Origin: JAVJUS01 sp040220455
GTDB taxonomy: Bacteria > Pseudomonadota > Alphaproteobacteria > DSM-16000 > Inquilinaceae
DNA: 64,000 bases
Direction of reading: 5' to 3'
Assembly: GCA_040220455.1 (NCBI GenBank)
Contig: JAVJUS010000030.1
Span: 6,106-70,105, forward strand
The notes beneath the pieces are model-generated. The model saw only the letters and a program-made list of their open reading frames with translations, made no database searches and had not been told where the DNA came from. Shown one piece after another: positions 8,127 through 15,631 of this stretch. How positions within the stretch are numbered: the stretch's first letter is position 1; the number at the start of each line of letters is the position of its first letter. A program made the translations under genes and the position numbers.

Positions 8127-8269
8127 ACGCGATTCTTGTCGGACTCGGATTCTATCAGATCCTCGGATTCCGTCGAATCGGACCACGGCCATTTGCCTTC
8201 ACGGCGCAGCCGCTTGTAGATCTGCCGGCAGATATCGAGGTGTCGTCCTAATTGATCGTTGTGCTTCAT
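8123..8269 (-). CDS. 48-aa protein coupled to the serine recombinase
   Basis: Short gene from ATG at 8267-8269 to TGA at 8123-8125. The predicted peptide begins MKHNDQLGRHLDICRQIYKR and ends with an acidic Ser/Glu-rich tail (DSTESEDLIESESDKN). Its stop overlaps the recombinase start in an ATGA, the arrangement expected for translational coupling. Basic amphipathic N-terminus and acidic C-terminus. Function unknown; a recombination directionality or accessory factor is a guess from position only. Confidence 0.6.
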   Translation of the reverse strand: MKHNDQLGRHLDICRQIYKRLRREGKWPWSDSTESEDLIESESDKNRV

Positions 8270-8613
8270 GGTGAGCATTGTATGGCCGCTCGAATTGAAT
8301 GCTAGACGCCCGATTATGCGATTTCCGCAACTTGGGTGGGTCTTGCGGGCGCAGGCGGTTGCGCTAGGCTTTTCGCAGAACCATTGATCCTGTCGGCGTC
8401 GGTCTCACCACCTGGTTGCTCTTGGTTCGATCGGAGGGGTTTCACCCCTCCGACGGACAGGCCACAAAGAGCAGACCAGGCGGAGGACGAGACCCCTACC
8501 GTCGCAGACATAAGGGGATCGATGGAATCACGGCGGCTGCCGGCCGAACTGCGATCAGTCGCGGTTGCAACCGGTGGTGGTGCCGTTAGCAATCATCGTT
8601 CATTTCCAATGCT
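8270..8613. other. Divergent intergenic region, no gene seen
   Basis: This separates the leftward recombinase unit from the rightward XRE unit and so should hold both promoters. It includes GATCGGAGGGG...CCCCTCCGA (about 8429-8454), an imperfect inverted repeat that could fold into a hairpin. No ORF here looks protein-like, and no sure promoter can be assigned. Confidence 0.4.
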
Positions 8614-8958
8614 ATGCATGACTTTCACCATAGCCTGCTCACCGCTCGGCGGCGAGCCGGGTTCAGTCAGGCGGACTGTGCCCACCTGCTTGGCATCTCA
8701 CAGACGCGCATGTCGCGGCTGGAGCGAGGTGTCGCGATACCGACCGTGCGGGAACTCTGCGGCGCTGCCATCCTATTTGGGCGCAGCATGGAGTTCCTGA
8801 GCGGAACGCTCTTTGTGCAGCGGGCGCGGGATCTCAAGGAGCGCCTGTTTGATCTGAGGGAGCCGAAACGCTCCTGGCTCGGCCATTTCAACCGCAACTA
8901 CAGCCTGCACCAGCTCGGTGATCGAATTGACCGATTCATCGACGCCTATGAAGCATGA
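8614..8958 (+). CDS. XRE-family transcriptional regulator
   Basis: 114 aa. Residues about 5-55 form a Cro/C1-type helix-turn-helix (LLTARRRAGFSQADCAHLLG, then SQTRMSRLERG). The rest is a helical tail with RDLKERLFDL. It probably represses its own operon or the recombinase genes opposite. Its last 11 bases overlap the start of the next gene, so the two are a coupled pair. Confidence 0.85.
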   Translation: MHDFHHSLLTARRRAGFSQADCAHLLGISQTRMSRLERGVAIPTVRELCGAAILFGRSMEFLSGTLFVQRARDLKERLFDLREPKRSWLGHFNRNYSLHQLGDRIDRFIDAYEA

Positions 8959-9418
8959 AGGCCGCGTGCTGACCATCGCTGCTGCAAACGGCCGGGTCGG
9001 ATATGTCTTTCTGGACGATACGGTGGTGCTCACCTGGGGTCTGTCCCGCAAGGCAAGCCGGGGACCTGACGAAGCCGCTGCCCGCACGGCCCAGTGGCTG
9101 GAGACCCTGCGTCCGGACGTGGTTATCACCGAGAAGATCACACGCCGCAACCGCAAGGGCGATCGCACCAAAGCGGTTATCGCGGCCATTCGGTCAGTGG
9201 CAGAGATGGCGGATGTGCTCGCAATCGAGGTTGCACGGGTTCAAAGCCACCAGAATAAATTCGAGGAAGCCGTCGAGATCGCGGCAATCTTTCCGGAGCT
9301 TGCCCGACTCGTGCCGAAATACCGCAAGCCATGGCAAACCGAGCCGAAGACGACAGTGTACTTCGAGGCGGCGGCGCTCGTCCTCAGCGCGTTCGGCGAT
9401 CCGCGCCGCCGGCCATGA
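8948..9418 (+). CDS. RNase H-fold (RuvC-like) protein
   Basis: 156 aa from the ATG at 8948, inside the end of the XRE gene. The pattern VLTIAAANGRVGYVFL ... LRPDVVITEKI ... QSHQNKFEEAVEIAAIFPEL ... YFEAAALVLSAF follows the strand-strand-helix order of the small RuvC/YqgF-like RNase H fold. In RuvC the first strand ends in a catalytic Asp (GIDPG); here the equivalent is AAANG, without an acidic residue, so nuclease activity is doubtful. It may be a DNA-junction-binding or regulatory relative. The coupling to an XRE regulator suggests a dedicated two-gene unit of the mobile element. Confidence 0.55.
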   Translation: MKHEGRVLTIAAANGRVGYVFLDDTVVLTWGLSRKASRGPDEAAARTAQWLETLRPDVVITEKITRRNRKGDRTKAVIAAIRSVAEMADVLAIEVARVQSHQNKFEEAVEIAAIFPELARLVPKYRKPWQTEPKTTVYFEAAALVLSAFGDPRRRP

Positions 9419-9438
9419 TCAGCGACGACATTCATACC

Positions 9439-9498
9439 GTCTCCTTTCGCGGGGTGCGTCCGAGATCGGCTCGGGCGGCCACCCGTACGGAAGGAGAC
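9439..9498 (+). promoter_or_regulatory. Possible RBS-sequestering hairpin before the DUF3768 gene
   Basis: GTCTCCTT at 9439-9446 is exactly complementary to AAGGAGAC at 9491-9498, and the latter is the Shine-Dalgarno sequence of the gene starting at 9503. Pairing would mask the ribosome binding site. The 44-base interval is GC-rich and may fold as well. This could be a translational switch or coincidence. Confidence 0.35.
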
Positions 9499-9502
9499 AA
9501 CC

Positions 9503-10033
9503 ATGGGAGTGTTGCAGGATGAGGCCGAAGGCGACATCGGTTCGGTTCCAGAGTGCACGGGCTGCGGCTCCATTCGCGTCGTGTGCGGCGCCTGGGCGTG
9601 CTGGAACCCGGCGAGCGGAATATGGGAATTGGAGTCCGTGGTCGAGGCCGGCTATTGCCGGAACTGCGATCAGGAGACCACGTTCCGCTGGAGACGGGAT
9701 GAAGGGATCGCTCGCCAGGTGGTGCGGGAACTCAACGACAGCTTCCGCATCCACGGCGAAGGGCCCGGCTCGCTGTTGATCACGGCCGGGCTCGCGGCCG
9801 AGGGCGAAGCGTTCGTCACGGAAGTGATCCAGGCGGTTCGATCCTTTGACGAGTTCACGAAGGAGAACGATCCCTGGGGCGAGCACGATTTCGGGGCGAT
9901 CGAGGTGCAGGGCCGAAAGGTGTTCTGGAAGATCGACTACTACGATCGCGCGCTGGAGACCGGTTCGCCCAATCCCGGCAATCCGCGCCTGACGCACCGC
10001 GTGCTCACCGTAATGTTCGCGAGTGAGTACTGA
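9503..10033 (+). CDS. DUF3768 protein with N-terminal zinc ribbon
   Basis: 176 aa. The C-terminal two-thirds matches DUF3768: VRSFDEFTKENDPWGEHDFG, then FWKIDYYDRALETGSP and HRVLTVMFASEY. That family is common on alphaproteobacterial plasmids and integrative elements, with no known function. The N-terminus adds a Cys cluster (CTGCGS ... CRNC, about 19-56) likely to bind zinc. A strong SD (AAGGAGAC) precedes the start. It ends 1 bp from the stop of the convergent TraG-like gene. Confidence 0.8.
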   Translation: MGVLQDEAEGDIGSVPECTGCGSIRVVCGAWACWNPASGIWELESVVEAGYCRNCDQETTFRWRRDEGIARQVVRELNDSFRIHGEGPGSLLITAGLAAEGEAFVTEVIQAVRSFDEFTKENDPWGEHDFGAIEVQGRKVFWKIDYYDRALETGSPNPGNPRLTHRVLTVMFASEY

Positions 10034-10034
10034 C

Positions 10035-11255
10035 TTATGCCGCCTCCGGCTTCCGGGGGCGGCTTTCTTGCGGCCAGGGCCGGGCATCCACGGAAAAGGC
10101 GCGGCTTGTCGTACCGTCGATCATCAGGCGCGCGACAGCGCGATAGTTGGGCAGGTTCATCAGGTCGATCTCCGAGACATGCTGGAGCTGACGCGCAAGC
10201 GTGGGAGCATCGCTGGCGCCGACGCGGAACACCATCCGACTGCCGACATTGCCCCAGACCGCTTCCATGACGCCCGGCTCGACCTGCGCGACATGCTGGT
10301 GCGCGAGCGCGAGGCCGAGCCCGTACTTGCGGCTCTCTGGCAGCATCTCGGCGATCGTGGCGGTGGTGAAGGCGTGGAATTCATCCACATGCAGCATGAA
10401 GGGTTGGCGCTCCACGCTTGGTGTCTCCTGGCGACTGAAGGCAGCGCTGGTGATCATGGAGAGCATGAGCCCGCCGATAACATTGGCCGTGTCGGCGCCC
10501 AATCGACCCTTGGCAAGGTTGATGATCAGTTGGCCGCCTGAATCCATGATTTGGCGCAGGCGCAACGGCGTCGCCGGCTCGCACAGCGCTCGCCGCACAA
10601 CCGGATGTGCGAGAAGCGCTCCGGTCTTGTTCGCGATTGGCGCGACGCCATCGACAGCGGAGGCGTACTTCAGCGCCCGATACTCCACGGTCCAGAACCC
10701 GCGGACCTGCGGGTCTTCGATGTGCGCCGTGGCTTCCTTGCGGAATTCACTGTCGATAAAGAGGCGCATGACGTCTCGGAGATCGGCGCGCGGCTTCTCC
10801 AGGAGTGCCAAGAGCGCGTAGCGCAGCAGGTGCTCCATCCGTGCGCCCCAAGCGTCCGACCATTGCTTCTTCAATGCGTCGATCACCGCTGCTGCGACGA
10901 GGGCACGATACCGCGCCGGGACGCGCGAGAGCGGGTTGTATCCATACGGGCAATCCGGATCGGCCACGTTCCAGACAATCACGTCGTCGGAGAGCCGGGC
11001 CGTTACCGCGTCGGCAAGATCGCCATGCGGATCTATGAGACAGAAGCCCGTCCCTGCGGCGGCGTCCTGCAGCGCCAGGTTGCCCAGAAGCGTAGATTTC
11101 CCGGTGCCGGTCTGGCCGATGACATAGAGATGCAGCAGCCGATCCTGCGGCCGCAAGCCAAAGGGTAGCCCGCCGTGGCGAGTGTATGCATTCCCGAGCG
11201 TGCTGATGGTGTCGCCGATGTGCTTCATCTGGCACATGTTCTCGCGCCGGTTCAC
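10035..11255 (-). CDS. Type IV secretion coupling-type ATPase (TraG/VirD4-like), short form
   Basis: 406 aa. Walker A GQTGTGKST (47-55) and Walker B FMLHVDEFHAF (about 295) with an AHQH motif after it place it in the VirD4/TraG/DUF87 ATPases that pump DNA. No transmembrane helix is seen; a separate two-TM protein is encoded at 14417-14932 in the same direction. ATG at 11228 is an alternative start. The neighbouring leftward genes (replication-relaxation, a second ATPase, the membrane protein) suggest one transfer or maintenance operon. Confidence 0.82.
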   Translation of the reverse strand: MNRRENMCQMKHIGDTISTLGNAYTRHGGLPFGLRPQDRLLHLYVIGQTGTGKSTLLGNLALQDAAAGTGFCLIDPHGDLADAVTARLSDDVIVWNVADPDCPYGYNPLSRVPARYRALVAAAVIDALKKQWSDAWGARMEHLLRYALLALLEKPRADLRDVMRLFIDSEFRKEATAHIEDPQVRGFWTVEYRALKYASAVDGVAPIANKTGALLAHPVVRRALCEPATPLRLRQIMDSGGQLIINLAKGRLGADTANVIGGLMLSMITSAAFSRQETPSVERQPFMLHVDEFHAFTTATIAEMLPESRKYGLGLALAHQHVAQVEPGVMEAVWGNVGSRMVFRVGASDAPTLARQLQHVSEIDLMNLPNYRAVARLMIDGTTSRAFSVDARPWPQESRPRKPEAA

Positions 11256-11289
11256 GGCCAGCTAGGCCCACCCGGTATGCACCCTCGTA

Positions 11290-12264
11290 CTATGGCCGGT
11301 CGATCGCGAGCGGTGAGCGTCCGGAGCGCTGCCATGGCTCGGTCAGGAGGTCTGTCCGCGGATCCGTGGGGCGCCAGACTCCTGCGAAATCCTCCCAGCT
11401 TCGGAAGAGCTGATACGGGGCGGCCGAGGGAAAACGCTCAACCAACAGCTCCTGCATGGCCTGCAACCGCTGCGCGCTCGTCACCACGTTGAGCACCAAA
11501 AGGGGCGCAGTGAGCGCCAGGTGCTGCCGATACGCGCCGCCTTCAATGTACATCTGATACTGCGCGAAACTGCGCCAAACGCTCTTGCGGTAGGACTGCC
11601 GGCTGGTCAAGGGCTCGGTGGCGCGATCTGCCTCGATGAGAAAGAAGCGAAAGCGCTTGCCCGCAGGGGTCCGATACTCCAGCCCGAAGAGGCCGTCCGG
11701 GATGAGGTCTGCATGGCTGCTTGCGCCGCCCATCTCTTTGATCGTGACCGGATGGCGAAGCGACGCCTGCGCGCGCTCCAGGACGCGCCAACCGGAGATG
11801 AAGGACAACTCCGGGTCCTTCCGAGCCGCCAGCTCAATTGAAGCGCTGATGCAGGCCACGAAGTGCGCGTGCAGCCACGGGCCGCTCGGGCGGGCGATCA
11901 GCTCGTGCCACTCCCCGGCGGATTTGAGCGCGGCCACTCCGGCCGGCGCGAGGTCGTAGACGAGCTGGTTGTATCGGCTGTCGATGGTGCGGAACTGCTG
12001 CAGCGGGCGCATGAGATACGGCCCGCCGTGAGCAGTGTTGGCCTCGTTGAAGAGATCGGTGAGTCGCTCCTTCGCCCGCTTTTGGCTGGTCCCGAGGTCG
12101 CGGGCGAAATCCAGGAGATATGACGACGGCAGCGGTCCGTGCTGGTGCAATGTTCGCAGCCAGCGCCGGTCGCGCTCCTGTAAGGTGATCCGCTTGTCAG
12201 TGGACTGCGGCCGGGTGCGCAGCCGGCGCGCGAGGGCGTCCCGATCCGTGTTCTCGCTCACCAT
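11290..12264 (-). CDS. Replication-relaxation family protein
   Basis: 324 aa resembling the replication-relaxation family of plasmids and integrative elements. An N-terminal winged-helix region (ERDRRWLRTLHQHGPLPSSYL, about 30-75) is followed by PLQQFRTIDSRYNQLVYDL and an endonuclease-like core with DGLFGLEY and FFLIEADRATEP, where the acidic residues line up as in restriction-like or relaxase folds. Such proteins are thought to nick or initiate replication of the mobile element. Its start overlaps the end of the large ATPase by 7 bp. Family assignment is by pattern. Confidence 0.65.
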   Translation of the reverse strand: MVSENTDRDALARRLRTRPQSTDKRITLQERDRRWLRTLHQHGPLPSSYLLDFARDLGTSQKRAKERLTDLFNEANTAHGGPYLMRPLQQFRTIDSRYNQLVYDLAPAGVAALKSAGEWHELIARPSGPWLHAHFVACISASIELAARKDPELSFISGWRVLERAQASLRHPVTIKEMGGASSHADLIPDGLFGLEYRTPAGKRFRFFLIEADRATEPLTSRQSYRKSVWRSFAQYQMYIEGGAYRQHLALTAPLLVLNVVTSAQRLQAMQELLVERFPSAAPYQLFRSWEDFAGVWRPTDPRTDLLTEPWQRSGRSPLAIDRP

Positions 12265-14420
12265 GTGTCGCTGGCATCGGTGCTAAAGCCGCCGTCGTCC
12301 CGGTTCGGCTTCCGCTTCGTCTGATGGGGTGTGGCCGGATCAGATTCCGGATCGGTAGCGGCCTCCGCCCCGGTCTCCTCGACGTTCTCGGCCTCATCCA
12401 CGGCGTCCGAATCCGGCTCATCCTCGCTCTCTGCGTCCATCTCAGCATAATGGATGGCATACCGCGCGCGCATCACGGCTTGCAGCGCCGTGCGCTCCTC
12501 TGCATCCATGCGCGGCATGGCCTCCAGGTGGCCGAACGGGAAGCGCAGGGGCAGCACACCCTTGGTGACACCCCGGATCGAAGCCGCGAAGCTGCCCTTT
12601 GGCTGGGCTTCAATGAGACCGGGCTCGCAGCCGAGCGTCGGGGCCAGCGTGCGCGCATCCTTGGTGGAGACGCCGCCAGCGAACTTGATCGCCGTGTTGG
12701 CGGCGATCGCCTCCTGCAGCTTCGGCTCAAGCTGCCCGAGGTACTGGTGCGCCAGCACGAGCCCGACGTTGTACTTCCGGGCCTGGCTCAGGATGATGCC
12801 GATGTTGCGGTCGAAGTAGTCAGCGGCTTCGTCGATATAGACGAAGGTCGGGGTACGATCCTTCTCTGGCAAGGTGGCGCGTTCCTGGGCCGCCTGGGTG
12901 ATCAGGGCGATGAAGAAGCGACCGAAGATCTCCGTACCGGTCTCCTTGAGGAGATCCTTGGCGGTGTTGATCAGAATGACCTTGCCGGCGTTCATCTCAG
13001 CGAAGAGGTCCAGCTTGGAGCGCGGGTGACTGAACATCCGCTCAAATGTCTGGTTCTCCAGAATGCCCCACAGCCGCCGCAGCACCTGCTTCTTGGTCTG
13101 CTCGAATTCCTTGGAGGCGAACTCGGTCTCGAAGAAGCGGCGGGCCGTGCCGGAAAGCTGGGAGATCGGCTCAGCGAAGCGCTCATGCGAACCCGGCTCC
13201 ATCAGTTCGCGGAGCGTGTGGATGGTGGCGTCCGGAATTTGGAGCATCAGGCGCGTCACGTAGCGGAAGATGACGCTCTGCTTCTGGGTCATCTCGGCCG
13301 CCAGGAGCGTGCCGAGCACGAAGTCATACAGCTCAAGGATCGAATTCAGCAGCCGCTCGCGATCGAGCTGCGAGTACCGATCGAGCCGCTCCAGACCCAC
13401 GTCGAACAGGTTGAGCGAGACCGGATACTCGACGTCGGTCGGATCGATCAGCACCATCCGGTCATGGAGCGGCTCGCCCGGCGCAAAGGCCTTGAGGCGG
13501 GCGATATTGCCGATCAGATCGCCTTGGCTATCGAGCACGATGATCGAGCGCTCGCCGCGCGCCACCGCCTCCAGATCCTCGCTGATGAGGTATTGCAGAG
13601 CCTGCGTTTTGCCGTGACCGCTGCCGGCGACGATGTGGTGATGCTCGAAGCGGGTGCGGCTCGGGATCGCCACGTCCACCTCGCCCGCGAAGAGCTGCGG
13701 GAGCGGCGTCTCGCCGAGATAGGTGGTGACCAGATCAGCCGGATCGCGGATATCGGACTTGCTGGGCAGCCGCGGCGCACGCGTGAAGCTCCGCGGATCG
13801 TTCGGATTGCCGCCGGAGGCCGCGATCAGATTGGCCTCGAGGCGGCGACGGAGATGCGGCAGCAATTCGGCGCGCTCGATATCCTCCCGGAAGGCCGCCC
13901 CGGTCACCCGCTCCACCACGGCCGGCAGATCGGCAAGGGCATGGAGGCGAGGCGTCGGGACAACGATCGACCCCTCGTCCGAACGCGCTGACGGCTGCGG
14001 CAACGCCAGCTCAACCGGGGCCGCAACGGCGTGGATGTAGTCGATTAGCAGCGCCTCGACCTCTTCGAAGCGTTCCAGGAGTGCGCGCTGCGCGGAAAGC
14101 TGGTCGCGCAGCTCCCACCACTCGGAGACGCTGCGCCGCCGTCTCCAGTCGATTTCCGGCTGTTCGAAGAGCCCCTCGTACCCGAAGAGATCAAGCAGGA
14201 ACGTCGCGACACGCTCAACGTCTTCGTGCGTTGGGTCCTGTCTCGGTGAAGCACGCTTCGCGATCTTCAGCGCCAGCGTGGGAAGGGCCGCCGGGTCGTC
14301 GAGTTGATGGGCGTCCCGCAGGCGCCGGAGATCATCGTAGACGGCGCAGGTGAGGGTCGCGTCGCGCGGACGAAACAGCCCATGCATGAAGGCATGGAGG
14401 CGCGCGCCAGCGTGTATCAT
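12258..14420 (-). CDS. Large VirD4/TraG-like conjugation ATPase
   Basis: 720 aa from the ATG at 14420, which overlaps the stop of the upstream membrane protein. A longer reading from 14648 would overlap that gene in another frame and is rejected. Walker A GSGHGKT (266-272) and Walker B TPTFVYIDEAADYF, then LAHQYLGQLEPKLQEAI, are typical of DNA-translocating coupling ATPases. The first 250 residues are helical and family-specific; the C-terminus is acidic (EDEPDSDAVDEAENVEE). It probably works with the membrane protein encoded just upstream to move DNA, or to partition the element. Confidence 0.82.
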   Translation of the reverse strand: MIHAGARLHAFMHGLFRPRDATLTCAVYDDLRRLRDAHQLDDPAALPTLALKIAKRASPRQDPTHEDVERVATFLLDLFGYEGLFEQPEIDWRRRRSVSEWWELRDQLSAQRALLERFEEVEALLIDYIHAVAAPVELALPQPSARSDEGSIVVPTPRLHALADLPAVVERVTGAAFREDIERAELLPHLRRRLEANLIAASGGNPNDPRSFTRAPRLPSKSDIRDPADLVTTYLGETPLPQLFAGEVDVAIPSRTRFEHHHIVAGSGHGKTQALQYLISEDLEAVARGERSIIVLDSQGDLIGNIARLKAFAPGEPLHDRMVLIDPTDVEYPVSLNLFDVGLERLDRYSQLDRERLLNSILELYDFVLGTLLAAEMTQKQSVIFRYVTRLMLQIPDATIHTLRELMEPGSHERFAEPISQLSGTARRFFETEFASKEFEQTKKQVLRRLWGILENQTFERMFSHPRSKLDLFAEMNAGKVILINTAKDLLKETGTEIFGRFFIALITQAAQERATLPEKDRTPTFVYIDEAADYFDRNIGIILSQARKYNVGLVLAHQYLGQLEPKLQEAIAANTAIKFAGGVSTKDARTLAPTLGCEPGLIEAQPKGSFAASIRGVTKGVLPLRFPFGHLEAMPRMDAEERTALQAVMRARYAIHYAEMDAESEDEPDSDAVDEAENVEETGAEAATDPESDPATPHQTKRKPNRDDGGFSTDASDTW

Positions 14421-14932
14421 AGCCCCTTCAGCATGACGAGCTTCGCCTCGGCCTTGGGCAGCGCCTCGATCTCGTTGGTTTCGGTGCCGTCCCAGTGTTT
14501 TGCGCTTTCCATGACCTGGCGCAGGAAGGCCGTTACGGTCGAAAGCCACGCCTCCTTCCGAGCCAGTTCGATCACGCTCGTGCAGCGGAAGTGCCGACCA
14601 TGTATCAGGTCTCTGACGTAGATGGTCTCGCGCTTTTCGTTGAACCACCAGTAGCCAGTCCCGCCGCCGGCGAGGAGACCGAGGGCGATACCGGGACCAG
14701 AACCTGCGGCACCGATGAAAAGCGCGGACGCGACCACGGCGACGATCAAGCCGATGATGAGAGAGTTGCGGATCAACGCAGGCTGCAGCGCCTCGATGAG
14801 GATCGCCTGGTCGAACCGATACCGCTTGACGATTTCCTGCTCCTCCTCGGTCAGTTCGACCTTTCCCCAGAGACGGAACTGCACTCGACCGACCCGTCCA
14901 GTGGTCTGCTCACGCTTGAACAAGAGCTTCAT
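14417..14932 (-). CDS. Two-TM membrane protein of the transfer operon
   Basis: 171 aa with two adjacent hydrophobic helices (NSLIIGLIVAVVASALFIGA and GPGIALGLLAGGGTGYWWF, about 56-95) between an N-terminal cytosolic segment containing VELTEEEQEIVKRYRF and a soluble C-terminus. First gene of the leftward operon, coupled to the large ATPase by an ATGA-type overlap. It probably serves as the inner-membrane anchor for that ATPase, replacing the usual VirD4 N-terminal helices. Not assigned to a named family. Confidence 0.65.
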   Translation of the reverse strand: MKLLFKREQTTGRVGRVQFRLWGKVELTEEEQEIVKRYRFDQAILIEALQPALIRNSLIIGLIVAVVASALFIGAAGSGPGIALGLLAGGGTGYWWFNEKRETIYVRDLIHGRHFRCTSVIELARKEAWLSTVTAFLRQVMESAKHWDGTETNEIEALPKAEAKLVMLKGL

Positions 14933-15104
14933 GCGAACCCTCCATTGCCAATGCGAACCATTCGGCTAAGGACGGGGAGGCGCGTCAAGGCCGGGCGTAT
15001 CTTTTCCGGACGTAAGGGAGTGATGTCGCGGGACGCCTACTCCAGCAGACGCGCGGGCGTGAGCACCTATGCGTCTGCTTGGATGGGGATCGGAATTGCG
15101 GGAC

Positions 15105-15140
15105 GATGGGGATACAGGCCGCCGGCGACGTATCCCCATC
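15105..15140. repeat. 11-bp inverted repeat with an extra direct copy
   Basis: GATGGGGATAC (15105-15115) is repeated as its exact complement GTATCCCCATC (15130-15140) across 14 bp, and GATGGGGAT occurs again at 15082-15090. Three related sites within 60 bp upstream of a transfer operon resemble a protein-binding array, for example an operator, oriT or replication origin. Confidence 0.5.
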
Positions 15141-15480
15141 TATTGAGGGCGTCTCTCGCCGCTCCTCCTCAGAGGGTCAATGATCTGACTGCTCGGAAGC
15201 CGGTCCTATGCGGGGACGCGTGGACGCCTACGGGCAGTTTGCCATCTTGTTCGAAGGTCACTTCCCGGCCTTAGCGTTCTGGGCCGCGACATAAAATGTC
15301 CGCAGGCGTCTCCTACGGATCATTGGACATTCCCACACACGTTTGAGAGGCCATGTCTGCACGATCTCGTGGCTCGCTTTGACCTGCTCCCCGTCGGTCC
15401 CTTAGTGATAAGGAGGGTCAATGGTCGCTGATTCTTCCCGGTCCGACGCCGCGATGGTAGCGGGCGACCGGCAGAGCGGG

Positions 15481-15506
15481 TTGGGGGAGCCGGCGGGCTC
15501 TCCCAA
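15481..15506. terminator. Strong hairpin, possible terminator of the kinase gene
   Basis: TTGGGGGAGCC (15481-15491) pairs with GGCTCTCCCAA (15496-15506) across a 4-base GGCG loop, with a single G-T pair. It lies about 125 bp beyond the stop of the leftward histidine kinase and could end that transcript. There is no long U-tract, so Rho-independent termination is uncertain. Confidence 0.4.
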
Positions 15507-15631
15507 GACCCCCATGGCCACCGTTTCGCTGGTGGAGCGCGACCAGGGCCGTACGCCCCGGGACCTCTTTGGCCGTCCTTGGATGGGCGCGTGTGGCACC
15601 GGCCTCTTGCCGTTGGATTGCTGTCACACGC

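Larger units (their letters stand above)
14933..15631. other. 700-bp intergenic region with repeats, no gene accepted
   Basis: This lies upstream of the leftward transfer operon and downstream of the leftward histidine kinase. It holds the inverted repeat at 15105-15140, a strong hairpin at 15481-15506, and two copies of GAGGGTCAATG (15173 and 15413 onward) 240 bp apart. Reading frames exist on both strands but none resembles a protein. It may contain the element's promoter, an origin, or an edge between imported and resident DNA. Confidence 0.4.

Noticed and set aside
12324..13991. Long open frame (555 codons) on the plus strand
   Set aside because: It is antisense to the well-supported TraG-like ATPase. 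Its composition reflects the high-GC third positions of that gene, and the product matches nothing.
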